Source: Bacillota bacterium
Lineage (GTDB): Bacteria; Bacillota_I; Bacilli_A; RF39; UBA660
Length of the DNA: 64,000 nucleotides
Direction of reading: 5' to 3'
NCBI GenBank assembly: GCA_003149915.1
Contig: QAMK01000012.1
Span: forward strand, 1-64,000
This document shows, in pieces, positions 33,612-42,925 of this stretch (position 1 is the first letter of the stretch; the number at the start of each line of letters is the position of its first letter). The position numbers and the translations under genes are program-made. Below the pieces are notes generated by a model. It was not told the DNA's origin and made no database searches. It was given only the letters and a program-made list of their open reading frames with translations.

Positions 33612-36146
33612 ATGAACATTTTAAATCGTTTGACAATCAAACATCTAAAATTAAATAAACGAAGAACCATCGTATCGATTATTGGAATTGTACTATCGAC
33701 GGCGATGATGGTAGGAGTAGGTCTTTTAGTCTCCTCCATCAGAGATGCCTTGATTCGCGATGAAGAACTAAACAATGGTAGTTATCATGCCATAATAGAA
33801 GACTTTGATGGCGCCAATGTAGACCGTATTAACTCGAATAAAAATGTCAAAGAAGTAGAGTATTATAGCCAGTTGGGAGCAGCCCTTTTTAAAGAAAGCG
33901 ACAATATAGGAAAACCGTATTATTACGTCTTTGCCGGCGATGATGCTTATTTGAGTCATCTTGAGATTACGGAAGGAAGACTCCCAGAAAACGAGACGGA
34001 AATCGTCATTTCTAATCATGTGTTTGATCAAGGTACTCCAACTTATCAAATCGGAGATAAGATTACGTTAGAAGTTGGTACGAGAATGTTAGATGGATAT
34101 GAGCAACCATGGCAAAACTTCTATGACGACACAGAAACTCTTTCCAATACGACTAAACAGGAGTATACGATTGTAGGTTTCTGTAACCGTTCTTATTTAG
34201 AAAGTTATTCCTCTCCTGGATTCTATGTATTTACGAAATTGACGAGTCCTTCTAGCATGTCTCATTTAAGCGTCATGTTAACATATAAAAATCCAAAAGA
34301 TACGTACGATTTAACCGAAATGTTTGCCCAAAACGTAGGGAAGGATTTAAATGACGTGAATAGTCAAAACGACATCCATTATCATACCGGTTTGCTATCC
34401 CTATACGGCACGACTCAGTACAGCAACATCAATAACTTCCTAGGCGTGTTTCTTGTGATCTTTTTGACGATTCTATCAGTGGCCTGCATCATTGTAATTT
34501 ATAACTCGTTCGCCATCAGTGTCATGGAACGAAAGAAACAATTTGGACTTCTTTCTTCTGTCGGCGCCACCAAAAAACAAATCAGAAGAACCGTATTTTA
34601 TGAAGCAACTATCGTCGGTATCATCGGTGTCATACTAGGACTCATCAGTGCATATATTGGTATTGGAATTGTTATCATGATTATCAATCATTTACTAAGT
34701 GGCATTTTAAGTGGATCCCTTACATTCACTTTGACGACGTATCCGATGTTTGTAGTAATTCCAATCTTATTTATCATTGCCGTAATCTACATTTCGGCAT
34801 GGATTCCGGCCAAACAGGCAAGTAAGATTTCACCAATCGAAGTGATTCGTCAAAATGATGATATCAAACTGAATAAGAAAAAAATTAAGACGAGTAAATT
34901 GGTAACAAAAATCTTCGGAGTAGAAGGCGAACTGGCATTAAAAAACATCAAACGAAACCGCAAGAAATATCGTATCACAATTATATCTCTTTTCATAAGT
35001 ATCGTAACATTCATTGCATTTTATACATATTTAGATTACGGTGTTAGTACAGTGGATTCTTATACGGCGACACTTAACTTTGATTTGATTGTTTCGACGT
35101 ATCAGCTGGAAGATGCAGAACTTTCTGTCATCAATACGGCCATTCAAGATGAGCATGTCACCGATTATTTAACAACGAAAAGTATGATGTTGCTAGTAAG
35201 TCCAGATGCTCCAAAAGAAATCATAGCCGAAGAAGATTCATCTGACTACATAGCAGATAGTATCAATGTCATCGAACTAGACCAAGCAACTTATGACGAA
35301 TATCGCCAAAAGTTAGGAATCAAAGATGAACGTCCAATCCTATATAATTACGTAAACACACTAGAATATAGTGATGGCAATCGTTTTGTAACCAATAAAA
35401 AATACTATCAAGAAAATTCAGATTTATCGTTAGAACTCGTTCGAATCACGGAAAGTGACGAGTTAGAAAAATATACGACGTTAGAAAACTTCCATTTTAC
35501 TGACAAATTACCCGAGATGCTCGAAAATTATATTACCAGTCCAACTGTCTTTGTATCCGAAAGTGAATTCAATCGGATATGGAACTTGGAAGATGGGCAG
35601 GTATCATTCGTATATGAAGCGATGATAAATGGCGATGATTTGGATTCCATCGATACGTACTTAAAAGATAAATCGAACTCAGTAGACATCTACTATATCA
35701 ATTATGTTGCGCAGATGAGAGACTCTAAGAACATGGTTCTTGCCATCGAAATTTTATTCTATGGATTACTAACGTTGGTGACTCTAATCGGTGTTACAAG
35801 TGTATTCAATACGATTACGACCAGTATCAACTTACGAAAGAAAGAATTCGCGGTCTTAAGAAGTGTTGGATTATCACCAAAAGGATTCAACAAGATGATC
35901 TGGTTTGAAAGTATCTTCTTTGGTTTGAAATCTTTGCTTTATGGTTTGCCAGTTGGGATTCTTGCTTCCTACTTGATCAGTCGCAACATGGGAATGCTAG
36001 TCGAAAACAGTTTCCATTTACCGATTCCAGCAATTATCATTTCTTGTTTCGGAGTCTTCGTAGTGGTGATGATTAGTATTTGGTATCAAGCCAGCAAAGT
36101 AAAGAAAGAGAACATCATCGATACAATTCGCAACGAAAATATTTAA
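33612..36146 (+). CDS. ABC permease with two FtsX domains
   Basis: 844 residues. An N-terminal helix, extracellular domain (about 45-270), three-helix FtsX core (about 275-410), a second helix with another extracellular domain (about 450-700), and a final FtsX core. Repeated segments at both cores show the duplication: MERKKQFGLLSSVGATKKQI and LRKKEFAVLRSVGLSPKGF. Such permeases export or counter antimicrobial peptides in Firmicutes. Regulated probably by the adjacent two-component system. Confidence 0.93.
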   Translation: MNILNRLTIKHLKLNKRRTIVSIIGIVLSTAMMVGVGLLVSSIRDALIRDEELNNGSYHAIIEDFDGANVDRINSNKNVKEVEYYSQLGAALFKESDNIGKPYYYVFAGDDAYLSHLEITEGRLPENETEIVISNHVFDQGTPTYQIGDKITLEVGTRMLDGYEQPWQNFYDDTETLSNTTKQEYTIVGFCNRSYLESYSSPGFYVFTKLTSPSSMSHLSVMLTYKNPKDTYDLTEMFAQNVGKDLNDVNSQNDIHYHTGLLSLYGTTQYSNINNFLGVFLVIFLTILSVACIIVIYNSFAISVMERKKQFGLLSSVGATKKQIRRTVFYEATIVGIIGVILGLISAYIGIGIVIMIINHLLSGILSGSLTFTLTTYPMFVVIPILFIIAVIYISAWIPAKQASKISPIEVIRQNDDIKLNKKKIKTSKLVTKIFGVEGELALKNIKRNRKKYRITIISLFISIVTFIAFYTYLDYGVSTVDSYTATLNFDLIVSTYQLEDAELSVINTAIQDEHVTDYLTTKSMMLLVSPDAPKEIIAEEDSSDYIADSINVIELDQATYDEYRQKLGIKDERPILYNYVNTLEYSDGNRFVTNKKYYQENSDLSLELVRITESDELEKYTTLENFHFTDKLPEMLENYITSPTVFVSESEFNRIWNLEDGQVSFVYEAMINGDDLDSIDTYLKDKSNSVDIYYINYVAQMRDSKNMVLAIEILFYGLLTLVTLIGVTSVFNTITTSINLRKKEFAVLRSVGLSPKGFNKMIWFESIFFGLKSLLYGLPVGILASYLISRNMGMLVENSFHLPIPAIIISCFGVFVVVMISIWYQASKVKKENIIDTIRNENI

Positions 36147-36170
36147 GAAGGGAACCCCTTCTTTTTTCTT
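36145..36170 (+). terminator. Rho-independent terminator
   Basis: AAGAAGGG-AAC-CCCTTCTT followed by six T. Confidence 0.88.
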
Positions 36171-36187
36171 GAAGGAAGTGATGAATT

Positions 36188-36880
36188 ATGGAAGAAAATC
36201 ACAAATTAGAAAAAGAACCCAGTAGAATATTTGCTCAAGGTCTCTGCTGGAATAAATTATTCTGGATATTTTTAATTGCTAGTGTATTTGGTGTCTACTA
36301 TGAACAAATTCTAAATTTTGTAACGCATTACTTGCGAGACGGGAGCATCTATTGGCAAGTGAGACGTGGTGTAATCTATGGTCCATTGAGTCCAATTTAC
36401 GGTATCGGTGCCGTTTTAATGGTCTACTTTTTATTACGAAAAAAAAGGTCAATTTGGAAAACGTTTGTCATTAGCAGTCTCATCGGAGGCACATTCGAAT
36501 ATGGAATGAGTTATTTACAAGAAGTGTTTACTGGCACCATATCTTGGGATTACTCCCATCATTTTATGAATATCGGTGGCCGAACGACATTCCCGTTCAT
36601 ACTGGTTTGGGGATTGTTTTCTATTGTACTAGTGAAAGTATTGTACCCGAAGATTTCCACAGTGATTGAAAAAATCCCATACCGCGTAGGCAAAAAACTG
36701 ACGAAGATTTTAATGGTACTAGTCTGCTTGGATTGTCTCATCTCACTACTTGCCGTAGCAAGACAGACTTTGCGAAATCACGAGATTCCACCGTTAACAC
36801 CAATCGATACCTTGTTAGACTATTGGTACCCAGATGAGATGTTAGAAAAATGCTATCCCAATATGAAGTCTAGTAAATAA
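36188..36880 (+). CDS. CmpB-type putative ABC-transporter membrane protein
   Basis: 230 residues, ATG behind GGAAGTGATG. Five or six helices. The conserved run GVIYGPLSPIYGIGAV, followed by GGTFEYGMSYLQE and SWDYSHHFMNIGGRTTFPF, is the signature of the ABC_trans_CmpB family common in Firmicutes. The biochemical role is unknown. Confidence 0.88.
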   Translation: MEENHKLEKEPSRIFAQGLCWNKLFWIFLIASVFGVYYEQILNFVTHYLRDGSIYWQVRRGVIYGPLSPIYGIGAVLMVYFLLRKKRSIWKTFVISSLIGGTFEYGMSYLQEVFTGTISWDYSHHFMNIGGRTTFPFILVWGLFSIVLVKVLYPKISTVIEKIPYRVGKKLTKILMVLVCLDCLISLLAVARQTLRNHEIPPLTPIDTLLDYWYPDEMLEKCYPNMKSSK

Positions 36881-36936
36881 ACAATAAAAGCAAGCACTAT
36901 ATAAATTCTAGTAAACACACAATAAAAGCAAGCACT
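36869..36936 (+). repeat. Imperfect tandem repeat, 38-bp period
   Basis: TCTAGTAAATAAACAATAAA with its following AGCAAGCACT (from 36869) recurs 38 bp later (from 36907) with two or three differences. The first copy contains the CmpB stop codon, so a short piece of its 3' end has been duplicated. Confidence 0.85.
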
Positions 36937-37030
36937 TATGGAAAAATATGTAAAAAACATCCATTTCCGAAGAAAGTATGATATGATAGAAATAGATGAA
37001 AACGACAATCAAAATAAAAATGGAGGAAAT

Positions 37031-37984
37031 ATGTCGAATACAATAGATTATAGTGATTATCACATTTATAAAAAAGAAGAAATTAAAGAAAGGGCAAAGT
37101 CTTTAGAAGAAGAATTAAAGACTTTGGAAAGGAAAGAACCGGAGTTGCATAAGGATTCTTCTTACTTTCGCTTGAAAAACTTATTTCATGCCACAATAGA
37201 AGATATGTGTAATGAAGAGTTTAAACCAAGTGAAATCTATCAATATTTTAGAGGCTTAACAGAAGTACAAGAAGCTGGTTTAGATGGATATTGTCAATTG
37301 GTTTACTCAAAACTGTTTTATGACTTTGGCGACGATTTTTTAAGAGTGAATAAAAATAGAAAAGTAGAAATCATCGATGCTTTAACGTCAACTGAAGTAC
37401 ATCCCGATAACTATTCGGTATTTGCATCGTTTCTTTTAGACGATGAGATTTATCATGAGATAGAAGAAAAGGTAAGTTGCTATGAAGAAAACAATCGTGA
37501 AAGAATGAAGAAAGGTCTCGTCGAAGATTTGATTTTATCAGCAGTAGGTCGCGTCACCACTCCAGATGAGATGCTTGCCTATGTACAAACGGAACTTTCA
37601 ACGCGAGAGATGCGCGCAGATGACGAAGAAAATTCTCTATTTCCAGGTATCATGACACTAGACCGTGTCAAAGAAATTTTACAAAGAAATTTACAAGTCG
37701 CATCGCGTTTAGAAATTGCTGACGCATATACATTATTAGAAAAGTTATCTTCGATTGAAGATTTAAAATCCCAACCGCTATCTAGTCAAACGAAGTTTTT
37801 ACAATTTGCTCAAGGAGTAGGTGGCATAGAAGGATTATCACCAATTCGCAAAGCAGATGATATCTTGCATATTTCGACACAGGCATCCCAAGATCCGGAA
37901 TATCTAATCAAAAATGACTTATCAGAGTTATATAAAGATGCAATAAATCATCAAAATGATAAACAAACTGGACAACATAAGTAG
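37031..37984 (+). CDS. Unknown helical protein
   Basis: 317 residues from ATG 37031, which has TGGAGGA upstream and a TATGATATGAT promoter-like run before it. Almost entirely alpha-helical and acidic, without membrane helix. A coiled-coil stretch at 13-45 (KEEIKERAKSLEEELKTLER) is visible. No family recognised. It lies alone between the repeat and tRNA-Arg. Confidence 0.75.
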   Translation: MSNTIDYSDYHIYKKEEIKERAKSLEEELKTLERKEPELHKDSSYFRLKNLFHATIEDMCNEEFKPSEIYQYFRGLTEVQEAGLDGYCQLVYSKLFYDFGDDFLRVNKNRKVEIIDALTSTEVHPDNYSVFASFLLDDEIYHEIEEKVSCYEENNRERMKKGLVEDLILSAVGRVTTPDEMLAYVQTELSTREMRADDEENSLFPGIMTLDRVKEILQRNLQVASRLEIADAYTLLEKLSSIEDLKSQPLSSQTKFLQFAQGVGGIEGLSPIRKADDILHISTQASQDPEYLIKNDLSELYKDAINHQNDKQTGQHK

Positions 37985-38009
37985 TTTTTGTGTTATAATG
38001 AGATTGTCT

Positions 38010-38086
38010 GTCCGTATAGTTTAATTGGATAAAATAATGGCCTCCGACGCCATAGACTGTGGGTTCGATTCCCACTATGGACACCA
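38010..38086 (+). tRNA. tRNA-Arg(CCG)
   Basis: 77 nt with encoded CCA. Acceptor GTCCGTA/TATGGAC with one G-U; anticodon stem ATGGC/GCCAT, loop CTCCGAC, anticodon CCG. The D-arm is unusually A/T-rich. Confidence 0.95.
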
Positions 38087-38133
38087 GTTGAAGATAACAC
38101 GAATCGTGTAACGATAGAAAGTGGTGATGATTC

Positions 38134-38865
38134 TTGTCACAGAAAAAAGACAAAAAACCGGAATTGTCAGAAGAAGAACGAATGCGAAGAGGATCGCGAA
38201 CCACAACCATTTTAAGTTTTGGTATTATCATTGTAACGGTGTTGATTTTACTGTTTGCGGGTATTTACCTGTACATCGATAGCATTCAAAATCACAGTGA
38301 TTCTACTAATACGACAGATGCGTTCCGTTTTAAAAACGAATATGAAAGTTTGAATGGAAAAAAAGATCAAGAAGGGAACTTATACCCAGAACTGACAATT
38401 TCAAAACAAAACCCAATTTTATATATCTCTTCGGATGAGGTATTAAAACTACTGGATTCCGGTACAGGTATCATCTATATTGGAAGTCCAAAAAATTCTG
38501 ATTGCCGCGAGATAATTCCTATTTTAATGTCCGTATCTGCAGAGTTAGGAGTCGATGAAGTCTACTACTTTGATGCCACATCAATTCGCGATGAAAAAGA
38601 ACGAAATCCAGAGACGAACGAAATTGAAACTATTACCGAAGGAACGGAAGAGTATTACGATATCGTATCCCATTTAGAAGAGTATTTACCAACATACGAA
38701 GGATTAGAAGACGAAACGATTAAGAGACTGTACTTTCCAACCGTAGTAGCGGTAAAAAATGGTGAGGTCGTTGCTGCTCATACAGGTAGCATCGATGAAG
38801 ATGGTACTTCCGAAGAAGAATTAAAAAACATTTATAAAGATATGATTGAAAAGACAAGAAATTAA
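38134..38865 (+). CDS. Membrane-anchored thioredoxin-like protein
   Basis: 243 residues from TTG 38134 behind GGTGATG. Cytoplasmic Lys/Arg-rich start, one membrane helix (about 29-51), and an extracytoplasmic thioredoxin-like domain: strand GIIYIGSPKNSDCREIIPIL with a single Cys where CxxC is usual, then VYYFDAT, and the cis-Pro strand LYFPTVVAVKNGEVV. It resembles the PedC/BrcD-type accessory proteins of bacteriocin loci. Without the second Cys it cannot be a normal dithiol oxidase. Confidence 0.75.
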   Translation: MSQKKDKKPELSEEERMRRGSRTTTILSFGIIIVTVLILLFAGIYLYIDSIQNHSDSTNTTDAFRFKNEYESLNGKKDQEGNLYPELTISKQNPILYISSDEVLKLLDSGTGIIYIGSPKNSDCREIIPILMSVSAELGVDEVYYFDATSIRDEKERNPETNEIETITEGTEEYYDIVSHLEEYLPTYEGLEDETIKRLYFPTVVAVKNGEVVAAHTGSIDEDGTSEEELKNIYKDMIEKTRN

Positions 38866-38875
38866 CTTGTCTTTT
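38849..38875 (+). terminator. Rho-independent terminator
   Basis: AAAAGACAAG-AAATTAA-CTTGTCTTTT, a perfect 10-bp stem overlapping the stop codon. Confidence 0.85.
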
Positions 38876-38934
38876 GATTTGAAAGAAAACGAATTTCATG
38901 ATAGGATAGTATAATAACGATTGTAGGTGGAAGT

Positions 38935-40284
38935 ATGAAAAAGGATCGCTATTTAACTTGGACAAACTACCTAGTTTCAGGAACTGTCATTACAGTTCTA
39001 GGTATCATTGCTATTGTCGGTGGTGTGAATCTATATCGCTGGACCATTACCATATTGGGATTAGGATTTTTAGGCTTAGTACTAGCCGATTTGATGAAAA
39101 ATGTAAGTAGTAAGAAAAAAAGTAACAGTCGTTGGTCTCGTATTTTATTAAACTTGACGATTGCCGTCGTCTTATTATTTTTTCAAAAAGTTGCTATGGC
39201 CGTGTTACCAATCTGTTTTGGTTTATACTTGCTCATCAACGCTGCCATTAAATTTGTCAGTTACTGGATTTTAAAACACGATAATGTGAATAAAAGGTAC
39301 CGCGAGTTCGTGATGGGAGTCATATTTTTATTTGGTGGCATTTTATTCATCACCTCACCAATCAATAATTTGAGCCTTCTACTTACCATCATTGGCATTT
39401 ACTTTATTTTAATTGGCGTCAGTTACTATCGTTCTTTTATCGCAGAACTGATTCCAAGAAGATACAAAAATAAATTAAAACGAAAATTTCGCATGGCTCT
39501 ACCGGCTTTTATAGATGCCTTTATTCCTATCAGTGTTTTAAATAGTTTGAACCGTTATGTCAACAATCAAGATGAATCCAAATTGGACTACGAATTAAAA
39601 AAGGAAGATACCAGCCCGGATTTGGAAATCTTTATCCACGTGGCAGATCACGGATTCAATGCGTTTGGTCACGTCGATATCTATTTTGAGGGAAAGGTCA
39701 TTTCTTATGGAAATTACGACAACACGAGTTTTCGTTTGTTTACTTCCGTTGGAGATGGTATATTAGTAGTGACAAACAAAGAGGAATATATTCCATTTTG
39801 TATCGAACATAGTAAAAAAACTTTAATTGGATTTGGCCTAAAACTAAATGAAAAACAGAAAGAAAACGTCAGAAAACAAATAAATAACTTGAAAAGTAAC
39901 ACGGATCCATGGTATCCTAAATATGTTACTGATCAAACAGCAGGACTCGATTTTTCTGAAAATACGTATCAAAAAGACTATGCTAGTTTATTAGTAATGA
40001 AGACGCATGCAAAGTTGTACAAATTCAAAAAAGGCTTGTACCGTCATTACTTTGTATTAACGAACAACTGCACGTATTTTGCAGATTCCATTATCGGTAA
40101 AACAGGTAGCGATATTTTAAAGATGAATGGAATCATCACTCCTGGTACGTATTACGATTACTTGAATTATGAATTCAAACGTCGTGGCAGTATGGTCATT
40201 AGAAAGAGAATTTACAATGCCCAAAGCGAAGGTATCGTATTACAAGAAAAGAAATCAAAACTTCCTTTTAAGTTATCCTCTTAA
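38935..40284 (+). CDS. DUF308-like membrane domain fused to a papain-like (YiiX-type) domain
   Basis: 449 residues, ATG behind GTAGGTGG. Residues 1-170 form about six helices in three pairs, like HdeD/DUF308 membrane proteins. Residues 225-449 resemble permuted NlpC/P60 papain-like hydrolases: a His block (FGHVDIYFEGKVISYGNY) precedes the Cys block (LTNNCTYFADSIIGK), the reverse of normal papain order. Such enzymes cleave amide or ester bonds of lipids or peptides. Whether the domain faces in or out is not certain; the fusion itself is uncommon. Catalytic assignment is inference. Confidence 0.7.
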   Translation: MKKDRYLTWTNYLVSGTVITVLGIIAIVGGVNLYRWTITILGLGFLGLVLADLMKNVSSKKKSNSRWSRILLNLTIAVVLLFFQKVAMAVLPICFGLYLLINAAIKFVSYWILKHDNVNKRYREFVMGVIFLFGGILFITSPINNLSLLLTIIGIYFILIGVSYYRSFIAELIPRRYKNKLKRKFRMALPAFIDAFIPISVLNSLNRYVNNQDESKLDYELKKEDTSPDLEIFIHVADHGFNAFGHVDIYFEGKVISYGNYDNTSFRLFTSVGDGILVVTNKEEYIPFCIEHSKKTLIGFGLKLNEKQKENVRKQINNLKSNTDPWYPKYVTDQTAGLDFSENTYQKDYASLLVMKTHAKLYKFKKGLYRHYFVLTNNCTYFADSIIGKTGSDILKMNGIITPGTYYDYLNYEFKRRGSMVIRKRIYNAQSEGIVLQEKKSKLPFKLSS

Positions 40285-40295
40285 AAGGAGTACAT

Positions 40296-40369
40296 GCCGA
40301 TTTAGTTTAGTGGTAAAACAAGTCATTGGTAATGACTAGAGGCCAGTTCAATCCCGGCATTCGGCACCA
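40296..40369 (+). tRNA. tRNA-Thr(GGT)
   Basis: 74 nt with encoded CCA. Anticodon stem AGTCA/TGACT, loop TTGGTAA, anticodon GGT. The acceptor stem (GCCGATT with ATTCGGC) has a T-T mismatch at pair 6, and the T-stem has one A-C mismatch; still a convincing cloverleaf. Confidence 0.9.
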
Positions 40370-40378
40370 TGATGAAAC

Positions 40379-40402
40379 AAACCCTTTTCGAAGGGTTTTT
40401 AT
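40379..40402 (+). terminator. Terminator after tRNA-Thr
   Basis: AAACCCTT-TTCG-AAGGGTTT, 8-bp stem with T-tract. Confidence 0.9.
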
Positions 40403-40481
40403 TTTGTAAACTTTGATTAGAAAACGCATCTCAATCTTAACAAACAAAACGAGAAATGATAAGATGATTGTAAGGACAGTG

Positions 40482-41873
40482 ATGAAAATGGAAAATTTAT
40501 ACCATGAAAGCCATCTCAGAGACATGAGACAATTGAAATCATTTGTAATAATTGGAGGAAAATCTAAAGAGTGGCAAAAGGATTTGTCGAACCAACTTGA
40601 AAAGGAAATGAATCGAATTTTATCATTTTTTGAAGTACAAGAATTCAAAGAACCAAAACAGGTGCGAATATGGGAAACCCAAACTGAATATCAAAAATAT
40701 CTAGAACAGTATGTTCCGAAATATTACGATTGGATGATTATGGATACTTTTGATGGGAATATCAATGTATTGGATTATGAAGAGTGCAAAAAGACAAATG
40801 CTCATAAGAATATGACAATCGAAGAGTATCAAAAAAACATAATTCATGAACTAGTCCATGCTACTCAACAAGAAATAAATCCAAATTCGGAAGGCGTCGA
40901 ATGGTTTTGGGAAGCATTGGCTACAAACCTTGCTAATCCATACGACCATGTAGTACAAATCATATATTCCAAAGACGAGTTAATGTATCATTTTAATGAG
41001 TTGAAATTCAATTATGAAACAGCATACACTCTTGGTAAATTTATGTTAGAGTCTTACCCACATGAGAAGATATTAGAGATGGTTAAAAATCCATCGATTT
41101 TGATTGCAGATACCGATCGAATCCTTACAGAAGGAAGAAATTGGTTCAATCAAAATTATCTATTACTTCCACCAACACCGAAAGCAGAAAATGAAAACTT
41201 TGTCATTTATGCATCCGATTCACTTTCTCAATTTGCAACGGATACATTAGATATGCTAACTAAAAATCAGAAACGGATTTTAGATTTTTTCGGAGTTTCA
41301 CATTATCGTAAAGTACAAGTAAACTTATATGACAATCAGGAAACTTTTCTTCGTTTTTTAAAAAGCATTGGACCAAAAAAATCTAACATTCCATCTTATT
41401 GTACTGGAACCTTTGATAACTTTATGATTAATAGCAGTATCGATGGTTCAACTTTACTAGAAAAATATAAATCAAAATTAAAAAGTTCTTTACATGAATG
41501 GATTCATATTATTTATAACGACTGCATTACTGACAAGAGAGTACTTTGGCTAGATGAAGGCTTTGCTACAAATCTATCAGGTGATCGTAGTCGTTTAGAT
41601 GACGATGAAAAATTTAAAGAGTTTATTCAAAATCGAATTTTAAAAATTCCAGATATGCCAAATATGAACGACTTAACTCATGGCAAAAAGTTTGTGACAG
41701 AAACTTACAACGGTTATGATTTATCGTATTTTGTAGTTCGATATCTATTGGAAACGATGTCTCAAGATAGAATTCGAACTATTATAAAAGACAGTCAAAA
41801 AACAGAGGAACTTGGTAAAACAATTTTAAGTAACGCAATACAATATTACGTTCAAAAATACAATTTATCCTAG
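40482..41873 (+). CDS. Tandem zincin metallopeptidase-like protein
   Basis: 463 residues from ATG 40482 behind AAGGA. Two homologous halves. The first has the zinc motif NIIHELVHATQ (His122) with EWFWEALATNLA giving the third ligand Glu; the second has SLHEWIHIIYN (His338) with LWLDEGFATNLSG. Both follow HExxH...E as in gluzincins of the MA clan, and each half starts with an RIWETQTEYQKYL or VQVNLYDNQETFLRFL strand-helix. No signal peptide or membrane helix, so it acts in the cytoplasm. The duplication with both active sites kept is unusual. Confidence 0.8.
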   Translation: MKMENLYHESHLRDMRQLKSFVIIGGKSKEWQKDLSNQLEKEMNRILSFFEVQEFKEPKQVRIWETQTEYQKYLEQYVPKYYDWMIMDTFDGNINVLDYEECKKTNAHKNMTIEEYQKNIIHELVHATQQEINPNSEGVEWFWEALATNLANPYDHVVQIIYSKDELMYHFNELKFNYETAYTLGKFMLESYPHEKILEMVKNPSILIADTDRILTEGRNWFNQNYLLLPPTPKAENENFVIYASDSLSQFATDTLDMLTKNQKRILDFFGVSHYRKVQVNLYDNQETFLRFLKSIGPKKSNIPSYCTGTFDNFMINSSIDGSTLLEKYKSKLKSSLHEWIHIIYNDCITDKRVLWLDEGFATNLSGDRSRLDDDEKFKEFIQNRILKIPDMPNMNDLTHGKKFVTETYNGYDLSYFVVRYLLETMSQDRIRTIIKDSQKTEELGKTILSNAIQYYVQKYNLS

Positions 41874-41920
41874 AAAACCATATCATGTATTAGAGTGACT
41901 TCTAGCTAAAAAGTATGTAG

Positions 41921-41949
41921 TTGGCATATTGTACCGAAAACGGTATAAT
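41921..41949 (+). promoter_or_regulatory. fic promoter with overlapping palindromic operator
   Basis: -35 TTGGCA (41921-41926), 17-bp spacer, -10 TATAAT (41944-41949). TACCG-AAAA-CGGTA (41932-41945) covers the spacer and the start of the -10, an ideal repressor site. The fic product has its own N-terminal helix-turn-helix, so autorepression is plausible. Confidence 0.75.
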
Positions 41950-41969
41950 AATGTTAGAGGTGATCAAAT

Positions 41970-42884
41970 GTGTTAATTAAAGAAGCCAGTGAAAAGTGGA
42001 ATATCAGTGAAAGAAGAATTCGTCAGTTAATTCAAGATGGACGAATTGAAGGTGCTAGAAAGATGGGAACAACATGGTACATACCAGATGAGACAGATAA
42101 ACCAATTGATAAAAGATGGAAAGAAGAAAAAAACTATAGGATTGATTTACCAGAGGATTATTTCAATGAAGTGGATTCTAAATTAAAAAAATTAAATAGC
42201 AAAAGACCATTACCAAAAGAAACGAGCAAGTCTTTAGAAGAAAATAATATATTAAACTGGACGTATAATAGCAATGCAATAGAAGGGAATACACTAACGT
42301 TAAGAGAAACAAAAGTCGTATTAGAGGGAATCACCATTGGCGGAAAATCTGTAAAAGAACATTTGGAAGTATTAAATCATAAAGAGGCAATTTTGTTTTT
42401 AGAAGATCTTGTAAATGGAAATACAGAATTATCAGAATGGAATATAAAAAATCTTCATGCTTTAATTTCAAAAGGAATTGATAATCAAAATGCTGGCAAA
42501 TACCGCCAAGAAAATGTTGTGATATCTGGTGCAACCCAAAAACCAGTAGATTATGTACAGGTGCCAGAAAAAATGGAAAAGTTGATACTGGAATATGATG
42601 AATGGCAGCAATTTCATCCTTTAATAAGAGCGGCACTGTTGCACGGAGAATTTGTATTTATTCATCCGTTTGTGGATGGAAATGGTAGAACGGCCAGATT
42701 GCTCATGAATTTTGAAGCGATGAAAAGTGGCTATCTACCGATTATCATTCGAGCAGAGGAAAGAACTAGATATTATGATGCCTTAGATAAAGCAATGGCA
42801 AATCATGATTATACTGATTTTGTAAAATTAATTGTAGAAGAAGAAAACAAAATATTAGATCAATATCTGACACTAGTTGGATAA
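41970..42884 (+). CDS. Fic-family AMP/NMP transferase with N-terminal HTH
   Basis: 304 residues from GTG 41970 behind GAGGTGAT. Residues 1-50 are a helix-turn-helix (ISERRIRQLIQDGRIEGARK, MerR/excisionase-like). The inhibitory helix motif SNAIEGN near residue 100 is present, so the enzyme is self-inhibited as class II Fic proteins are. Catalytic loop HPFVDGNGRTAR near residue 230 is complete. Fic enzymes attach AMP or similar groups to proteins. With DNA-binding head and operator it could be a self-contained regulator. Confidence 0.93.
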   Translation: MLIKEASEKWNISERRIRQLIQDGRIEGARKMGTTWYIPDETDKPIDKRWKEEKNYRIDLPEDYFNEVDSKLKKLNSKRPLPKETSKSLEENNILNWTYNSNAIEGNTLTLRETKVVLEGITIGGKSVKEHLEVLNHKEAILFLEDLVNGNTELSEWNIKNLHALISKGIDNQNAGKYRQENVVISGATQKPVDYVQVPEKMEKLILEYDEWQQFHPLIRAALLHGEFVFIHPFVDGNGRTARLLMNFEAMKSGYLPIIIRAEERTRYYDALDKAMANHDYTDFVKLIVEEENKILDQYLTLVG

Positions 42885-42896
42885 GGAAATCAACAA

Positions 42897-42925
42897 AAAA
42901 CCGTATCAAATGTACGGTTTTTATT
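42897..42925. terminator. Bidirectional terminator
   Basis: AAAACCGTA-TCAAATG-TACGGTTTT between convergent genes. Confidence 0.85.

Noticed and set aside
36869..36936. CRISPR-like repeat
   Set aside because: Only two imperfect units with an 8-bp gap and no cas genes; a plain tandem duplication.
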